NCBI GenBank assembly: GCA_902465265.1
Contig: CABQMF010000059.1
Span: 1 to 10,462 of the forward strand
Direction of reading: 5' to 3'
From: an uncultured Collinsella sp.
GTDB lineage: Bacteria > Actinomycetota > Coriobacteriia > Coriobacteriales > Coriobacteriaceae
Length of the DNA stretch: 10,462 nucleotides
The notes under the pieces are model-generated. The model was given only the letters and a program-made list of their open reading frames with translations, searched no databases and was not told the DNA's origin. Made by a program: the position numbers and the translations under genes. Of this stretch, positions 6,711 through 10,462 are shown piece by piece. Numbering within the stretch: position 1 is the first letter of the stretch; each line of letters begins with the position of its first letter.

Positions 6711-8810
6711 TTAGGCGTTCTTGCTCATGACCTCGTCCACGATGGACTTGGGCGCGGGCTCATAAGAGTCGAACTGCATCGTGTAGGATGCACGGCCCTG
6801 GGTCTGGGAGCGAAGGTCGGTAGCGTAACCGAACATCTCGCCCAGCGGCACCTTGGCACGGATGAGCTTGCTGTTCTTGCGATCCTCCATGCCCTCGATC
6901 TTGCCGCGGCGACCGGAGAGGTTGCCCATAACGTCGCCCATGTACTGCTCGGGGGTCTCGACCTCGACAGCCATAATCGGCTCGAGCAGCTGCGGATCGG
7001 ACTTCTTGAGAGCGTCCTTGATTGCCATGGAACCGGCGATCTTGAAGGCGGCCTCGGAGGAGTCGACCTCGTGGTAAGAACCGTCGAACAGGGTGACCTT
7101 GACGTCGAGGACCGGGAAGCCGGCGATAACACCGGTGTTCAGGGCCTCCTGGATGCCCTTGTCAATGGACGGAATGTACTCCTTGGGCACGACGCCGCCG
7201 ACGATAGCGTTGACGAACTCGTAGCCGAAGCCCTCCTCCATCTTCTCGAGCTTGATGACGGCGTGGCCGTACTGACCGCGACCACCGGACTGACGGACGA
7301 ACTTGCCCTCAGCCTTCTCGACGTCGTGACCAGCGGTCTCGCGGTAGGCAACCTGGGGCTTACCAACGTTAGCGTCAACCTTGAACTCGCGGAGCAGACG
7401 GTCGACGATGATCTCGAGGTGCAGCTCGCCCATGCCGGCGATGATGGTCTGGCCGGTCTCGTGGTTGGTGGACACCTGGAAGGTCGGGTCCTCCTCGGCG
7501 AGCTTGGTCAGAGCCAGGGACATCTTGTCCTGCTCGGCCTTGGTCTTGGGCTCGATGGCAACGTCGATAACGGGCTTAGCGAACTCGATCTTCTCGAGGA
7601 CGATCTCCTTGCCCTCTTCGCACAGGGTGTCACCGGTGGTGGAGTTCTTGAAGCCGACGCAAGCGACGATGTCGCCGGCGGCAGCGTCGTCACGGTCGAT
7701 ACGCTCGGCGGCGTTCATCTCGAGGATGCGGCCGAGGCGCTCGCGCTGACCGTTGGAAGCGTTGATCACGTAGGAACCGGACTCGGCACGGCCGGAGTAA
7801 ACGCGGACGTAGGTGAGCTTACCGACGAACGGGTCGGTCATGATCTTGAAGACCAGGCCAGAGAAGGGCTCGTCGAAGGAAGGATGACGCTCGATCTCCT
7901 CGCCGGTGTCCGGATCGGTACCGGTGACGGCCTCGACGTCGAGCGGGCTGGGCAGGTAGTCGACGACAGCGTCGAGCAGCTCCTGGACGCCCTTGTTCTT
8001 GTAGGCGGAGCCCACGAAGACGAGGTTGAGCTCGTTGGCCAGAACGCCCTTGCGCAGAGCAGCCTTGAGCTCCTCGACGGTGAAGTCCTCCTCCATGAGG
8101 ATCTTCTCCATGAGCTCGTCGTCAAAGCTGGCAGCAGCGTCGAGGAGCTCCTCGCGCTTGGTGGCAGCGATGTCAGCGAACTCAGCCGGGATCTCGTCCA
8201 TCGGCTCGGGGTAGGTCATGCCCTTGTCGTCGGCCTTGAAGTCCCATGCGGTCATGGTGACGAGGTCGATGACGCCCCAGAAGTTGTCCTCGGCGCCCAT
8301 CGGGACCTGAGCGGCCACGGCGTTGGCGTCGAGACGATCCTTCATTGTCTCGATAGCGTTGAAGAAGTCAGCGCCCACGCGGTCATACTTGTTGATGAAG
8401 GCGATGCGGGGGACGTTGAAGGTAGAAGCCTGACGCCAAACGGTCTCAGACTGGGGCTGAACGCCGGCAACGGCGTCGAAGACGGCGACAGCGCCATCGA
8501 GGACGCGCAGGCAGCGCTCGACCTCGGCGGTGAAGTCAACGTGGCCCGGGGTGTCGATGATCTGGATGCGGTAGTCGGTACCGTCCTTCTTCCAGAAGCA
8601 CGTGGTAGCAGCGGAGGTAATGGTTACGCCGCGCTCCTGCTCCTGAACCATCCAGTCCATGGTGGCAGCGCCCTCATGGACCTCACCGATCTTGTGGGTC
8701 TTACCGGTGTAGTAAAGAATACGCTCGGTCGTGGTGGTCTTACCGGCATCGATGTGAGCCATGATGCCGATGTTACGGGTATCGGAAAGCTTGTACTTAG
8801 GCTTAGCCAT
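6711..8810 (-). CDS. fusA: Translation elongation factor G
   Basis: GTPase that drives translocation of tRNA and mRNA on the ribosome and, with RRF, recycles ribosomes. The 699 residues match the usual length. The G domain shows AHIDAGKTTTTE at 18-29 (P-loop), the switch I region ending RGVTITSAAT, DTPGHVDF at 86-93 and NKYD at 140-143, where most EF-Gs read NKMD; the invariant N, K and D are kept. Domain II follows at about 300-395, then domain III with GMGELHLEIIVDRL, domain IV and domain V with MFGYATDLRSQTQGRA near the C-terminus. It has an AAGGA site at 6 nt, 19 nt after rpsG. Codon choice is strongly biased, as expected for high expression. It ends in TAA. Confidence 0.99.
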   Translation of the reverse strand: MAKPKYKLSDTRNIGIMAHIDAGKTTTTERILYYTGKTHKIGEVHEGAATMDWMVQEQERGVTITSAATTCFWKKDGTDYRIQIIDTPGHVDFTAEVERCLRVLDGAVAVFDAVAGVQPQSETVWRQASTFNVPRIAFINKYDRVGADFFNAIETMKDRLDANAVAAQVPMGAEDNFWGVIDLVTMTAWDFKADDKGMTYPEPMDEIPAEFADIAATKREELLDAAASFDDELMEKILMEEDFTVEELKAALRKGVLANELNLVFVGSAYKNKGVQELLDAVVDYLPSPLDVEAVTGTDPDTGEEIERHPSFDEPFSGLVFKIMTDPFVGKLTYVRVYSGRAESGSYVINASNGQRERLGRILEMNAAERIDRDDAAAGDIVACVGFKNSTTGDTLCEEGKEIVLEKIEFAKPVIDVAIEPKTKAEQDKMSLALTKLAEEDPTFQVSTNHETGQTIIAGMGELHLEIIVDRLLREFKVDANVGKPQVAYRETAGHDVEKAEGKFVRQSGGRGQYGHAVIKLEKMEEGFGYEFVNAIVGGVVPKEYIPSIDKGIQEALNTGVIAGFPVLDVKVTLFDGSYHEVDSSEAAFKIAGSMAIKDALKKSDPQLLEPIMAVEVETPEQYMGDVMGNLSGRRGKIEGMEDRKNSKLIRAKVPLGEMFGYATDLRSQTQGRASYTMQFDSYEPAPKSIVDEVMSKNA

Positions 8811-8829
8811 GTTAGTTCCTTACCTTAAC

Positions 8830-9303
8830 TTACCAACGATAGTGAGAGAACGCGCGGTTGGCCTCGGCCATCTTGAAGACGTCCTCACGCTTCTTGACGG
8901 AAGCGCCCAGGCCGTTGGAAGCGTCGAGAATCTCGTTGGCGAGACGCTCGGCCATGGTCTTCTCCTTGCGAGCGCGGGAGAAGTTGACGATCCAGCGGAT
9001 GCCCAGAGCGGTGGAACGACGGGAGTTGACCTCCATCGGGACCTGATAGGTAGCGCCACCGACACGCTTGGGCTTAACCTCGAGCGTGGGCTTGACGTTG
9101 TCCATAGCCTTCTTGAAGGTAGCGAGAGCGTCGCCACCCTCGGACTTCTCGGCAACGATCTCGAAAGCGGTGTAAACGATGCGCTCAGCGGTGGCCTTCT
9201 TGCCGTCAAGAAGGACCTTGTTGATGAGCTGAGTCACCAGGCGGTTGTTGTAAACGGCGTCAGGCTGAACCTCACGACGATTAGCTGCTGCACGACGCGG
9301 CAT
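8830..9303 (-). CDS. rpsG: 30S ribosomal protein S7
   Basis: Primary 16S rRNA binding protein that nucleates assembly of the 30S head and lies near the E site. It has 157 residues, one more than the common 156. It begins MPRRAAANRREVQPD and has the conserved NNRLVTQLINKVLLDGKK, KPTLEVKPKRVGGATYQVP and RRSTALGIRW segments, ending in AEANRAFSHYRW. The ATG at 9303 is preceded by AAGGAG at 7 nt. It follows rpsL by 73 nt and precedes fusA by 19 nt. In E. coli S7 represses its own operon by binding the rpsL-rpsG gap; a hairpin lies in that gap here too, though that role is untested. It ends in TAA. Confidence 0.99.
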   Translation of the reverse strand: MPRRAAANRREVQPDAVYNNRLVTQLINKVLLDGKKATAERIVYTAFEIVAEKSEGGDALATFKKAMDNVKPTLEVKPKRVGGATYQVPMEVNSRRSTALGIRWIVNFSRARKEKTMAERLANEILDASNGLGASVKKREDVFKMAEANRAFSHYRW

Positions 9304-9325
9304 GTGAAATCTCCTTAAGTGTCTA

Positions 9326-9351
9326 CCGTGCGGCGCTTAGGCGGCACACGG
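9326..9351 (-). promoter_or_regulatory. Hairpin in the rpsL-rpsG gap, possible S7 autoregulation site
   Basis: On the minus strand CCGTGTG (9351-9345) pairs with CGCACGG (9332-9326): 7 bp including one G-U, with a 12-nt loop. It ends a few bases before the rpsG ribosome binding site. E. coli has an S7-binding translational operator in the equivalent gap. Position is the only parallel; I see no specific S7-site sequence. Confidence 0.35.
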
Positions 9352-9376
9352 CGAAAGTATCAAAACGTTATCTGGC

Positions 9377-9754
9377 TTATTTGGCCTTGGGGCGCTTAGC
9401 ACCGTACTTGGAGCGGGCCTGCATACGGTTCTGGACCGGAGCAGCGTCGTAGGCGCCACGGATGACGTGATAACGGACACCAGGGAGGTCACGGACACGA
9501 CCGCCGCGGACGAGCACGATGGAGTGCTCCTGCAGGTTGTGGCCCTCACCCGGAATGTAAGCAGTAACTTCGATGCCGTTGACAAGGCGAACACGGGCAA
9601 CCTTACGAAGAGCCGAGTTCGGCTTCTTGGGGCTCGTGGTGAAGACGCGGGTGCACACGCCGCGCTTCTGGGAGTTGTGCTGCAGAGCAGCGTTCTTGGA
9701 CTTCTTGGGCACGGAACGACGGCCCTGGCGAACCAGCTGGTTAATAGTAGGCAA
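9377..9754 (-). CDS. rpsL: 30S ribosomal protein S12 with Arg88
   Basis: Decoding-centre protein that monitors codon-anticodon pairing and is the classic streptomycin target partner. It has 125 residues with the conserved PTINQLVRQGR start, QKRGVCTRVFTTSPKKPNSALRK (Lys43 intact), GEGHNLQEHS, GGRVRDLPGVRYH and the basic tail. Position 88, normally Lys in GGRVKDLPG, is Arg (codon CGT); Lys-to-Arg here is a known streptomycin-resistance change in other species. Asp89, the residue methylthiolated by RimO in E. coli, is kept. The start is TTG at 9754, with AAGGAG at 6 nt; between the upstream in-frame TAG and this codon there is no ATG, GTG or other TTG. First gene of the operon. It ends in TAA. 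Confidence 0.98.
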   Translation of the reverse strand: MPTINQLVRQGRRSVPKKSKNAALQHNSQKRGVCTRVFTTSPKKPNSALRKVARVRLVNGIEVTAYIPGEGHNLQEHSIVLVRGGRVRDLPGVRYHVIRGAYDAAPVQNRMQARSKYGAKRPKAK

Positions 9755-9810
9755 AGCGTACTCCTTCTCGAATGATTCCAGCTTTCTGTAAAGTGCAACG
9801 GCTTGAATCG

Positions 9811-9828
9811 AGGGGTCAGCATCCCCCT
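9811..9828 (-). promoter_or_regulatory. Short hairpin in the rpsL leader
   Basis: In the roughly 85-nt leader before rpsL, AGGGG and CCCCT (9828-9824 with 9815-9811 on the minus strand) form a 5-bp stem with an 8-nt loop, about 45 nt before the ribosome binding site. There is no U-run after it, so it is not a terminator. It is small enough to be chance. Confidence 0.2.
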
Positions 9829-9847
9829 ACGAAACACGCAGTTCGAT

Positions 9848-9876
9848 AGGATACGTGGCGTTAGCTATGCCGTCAA
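9848..9876 (-). promoter_or_regulatory. Promoter of the rpsL-rpsG-fusA-rpsJ operon
   Basis: On the minus strand -35 TTGACG (9876-9871) and -10 TATCCT (9853-9848) are separated by exactly 17 nt, close to the housekeeping sigma-70/sigma-A consensus. Transcription would start near 9840, giving a leader of about 85 nt. It lies just downstream of an intrinsic terminator, which insulates it from upstream transcription. Confidence 0.75.
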
Positions 9877-9927
9877 CAGACCACGCCGCCGGGCGTATCC
9901 TAAAATTGGCACATTTCCGCAAAGCCT

Positions 9928-9967
9928 ACACAAAAGGAATCCCCTGCTGTGCGCGGGGGCGGATTCC
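9928..9967 (-). terminator. Intrinsic terminator upstream of the rpsL promoter
   Basis: On the minus strand GGAATCC (9967-9961), a one-base bulge and CC pair with GGGGATTCC (9944-9936), giving 9 bp with a loop of about 13 nt. UUUUGUGU follows. It would stop any minus-strand transcript arriving from the right. Its 5' arm is also one arm of the long inverted repeat at 9960-10100, so the two folds exclude each other. Confidence 0.65.
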
Positions 9968-10100
9968 CGGCACGGGAGGCCCGGGGGTTAAGTTTGCTGC
10001 TCTACAGTCCTGGCTCGCACGGAGGCCACATTAAGTGGCCTCCGGCTCGTGCGGAACTCGCGACAAACTTAAACAGCGGGCGGCCCGGTCCGGGAATCCG
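9960..10100. repeat. 141-base rod-like nested inverted repeat
   Basis: Nested arms share almost one centre near 10030. They are CGGATTCCCGG / CCGGGAATCCG (9960-9970 with 10090-10100), TTAAGTTTG / CAAACTTAA (9988-9996 with 10064-10072) and GGAGGCCAC / GTGGCCTCC (10021-10029 with 10035-10043, loop ATTAA). Shorter pairings, CGCAC/GTGCG and AGTTC/GGACT (one G-U), fill the gaps. The whole segment can fold into one long rod. It codes for nothing convincing. It could be a structured RNA, a MITE-like palindromic repeat or part of an attenuator; I recognise no named family. Confidence 0.6.
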
Positions 10101-10122
10101 ACGTGCTCGTCGGGGCAACGTT

Positions 10123-10152
10123 ACCTGCCAAAAAGGGACAGGTTTATTTTGG
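10123..10152. repeat. Overlapping short inverted repeats
   Basis: ACCTG / CAGGT (10123-10127 with 10139-10143) is interleaved with CCAAAA / TTTTGG (10128-10133 with 10147-10152), so only one hairpin can form at a time. The first is followed by TTTATTTT on the plus strand and could be a weak plus-strand terminator, though no plus-strand gene ends here. It looks like part of an intergenic repeat element. Confidence 0.35.
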
Positions 10153-10225
10153 TCGGTTTTATCTGGGGAAACGTCGCGCTCCAGCGGTGATCTGCTCTCA
10201 TCTGTCGCATGGGAATCGGCGGCGT

Positions 10226-10356
10226 TTTCGGAAGTATGCGGCAAATTTTGATCTTGCTGAGCACACGAGGGTTTTGCGATAACAAACCCGCAGGTAGGGC
10301 GCTTGAGCATATGCGGCGTGGTCGGCCCATCAAGATTTTGCCGCATACTTCCGAAA
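10226..10356. repeat. Long inverted repeat with 20-bp perfect arms
   Basis: TTTCGGAAGTATGCGGCAAA at 10226-10245 is repeated as its exact reverse complement at 10337-10356. The pairing resumes after a 5-nt bulge with ATCTTG (10251-10256) against CAAGAT (10331-10336), 26 bp in all. The 74-nt interior holds a further hairpin, GGGTTT / AAACCC, with a 9-nt loop. No convincing reading frame is present. It may be a small non-autonomous mobile element, an intergenic repeat or a structured RNA. I recognise no family. Confidence 0.6.
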
Positions 10357-10396
10357 TTCAGACGAATATCGCTCGCTTTAACCGCCCATTTTCCGC

Positions 10397-10431
10397 AAAA
10401 GAGGCCGCTTCCCCTAGTAGGAAGCGGCCTC
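10397..10431 (-). terminator. Intrinsic terminator of a gene beyond the right edge
   Basis: Perfect 12-bp stem GAGGCCGCTTCC / GGAAGCGGCCTC (10401-10412 with 10420-10431) with a 7-nt loop. On the minus strand it is followed by TTTTGCGG. It points to a minus-strand gene ending at or just beyond the right edge, and so separates that gene from the str operon. Confidence 0.8.
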
Positions 10432-10436
10432 AGGCC

Positions 10437-10462
10437 TTACGAATAGACGATGGTAAAGGGCT
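10437..10462 (-). CDS. Possible last codons of an unidentified minus-strand gene
   Basis: Reading in from the right edge on the minus strand, one frame gives PFTIVYS followed by TAA, whose last base is 5 nt before the terminator stem at 10431. This spacing is what one expects of a gene end. Seven codons are too few to identify a protein. Another frame runs to a TGA inside the stem and is less likely. The call rests only on the position of the stop relative to the terminator. Confidence 0.25.

Noticed and set aside
6255..8828. Plus-strand open frame of 857 codons opposite fusA and rpsJ
   Set aside because: It is the antisense shadow of fusA, kept open by strong codon bias. The translation is a low-complexity mix of Leu, Val, Gly, Asp and Glu with no domain, and it also runs through the terminator at 6288-6320.
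10002..10346. Minus-strand frame of 114 codons in the right-hand gap
   Set aside because: It spans both inverted repeats and has no recognisable domain; better explained as read-through of repeat DNA. An overlapping 70-codon frame at 10121-10333 is rejected for the same reason.
1..10462. CRISPR arrays, tRNA or rRNA genes, transposase or phage genes
   Set aside because: I looked on both strands and saw no regularly spaced repeats, cloverleaf candidates, rRNA segments or mobile-element proteins.

Overview
The window looks like a piece of a GC-rich Gram-positive chromosome, most likely a Coriobacteriia actinobacterium such as Collinsella. That assignment is inferred from base composition, protein style and gene order; no database search was possible. 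It holds two operons on the minus strand, one plus-strand gene between them, and a structured gene-free stretch at the right end.

Left part (1-5274, minus strand): a type II fatty acid synthesis operon, transcribed right to left as fabH, acpP, fabK, fabD, fabG, fabF and the first 23 codons of accB. FabH starts chains on malonyl-ACP, AcpP carries the acyl chain, FabD makes malonyl-ACP, FabF elongates, FabG reduces the keto group and FabK (an FMN enoyl reductase of the kind refractory to triclosan) does the last reduction. AccB would be the biotin carrier of acetyl-CoA carboxylase. The order matches the pneumococcal fab cluster, but there is no fabT next to fabH.

Middle (5275-6341): birA, a biotin protein ligase without a DNA-binding domain, diverges from fabH. 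It would biotinylate AccB, made by the facing operon. The shared intergenic region carries two near-identical 16-bp palindromes around a candidate fabH promoter, which look like operators for a regulator not encoded in the window.

Right part (6342-9754, minus strand): a str-type operon rpsL, rpsG, fusA, rpsJ. A good promoter lies before rpsL and a strong intrinsic terminator after rpsJ. No tuf lies between fusA and rpsJ, and rpsJ is not followed by rplC. rpsL and rpsJ both start with TTG. S12 carries Arg at position 88, where Lys is usual.

Far right (9755-10462): about 680 bases without a convincing gene. It holds the rpsL promoter and leader, a minus-strand terminator whose arm is shared with a 141-base rod-like inverted repeat (an attenuator-like layout), a second long inverted repeat with 20-bp perfect arms, and another minus-strand terminator that probably ends a gene just beyond the window. 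This stretch is the least explained part of the window.
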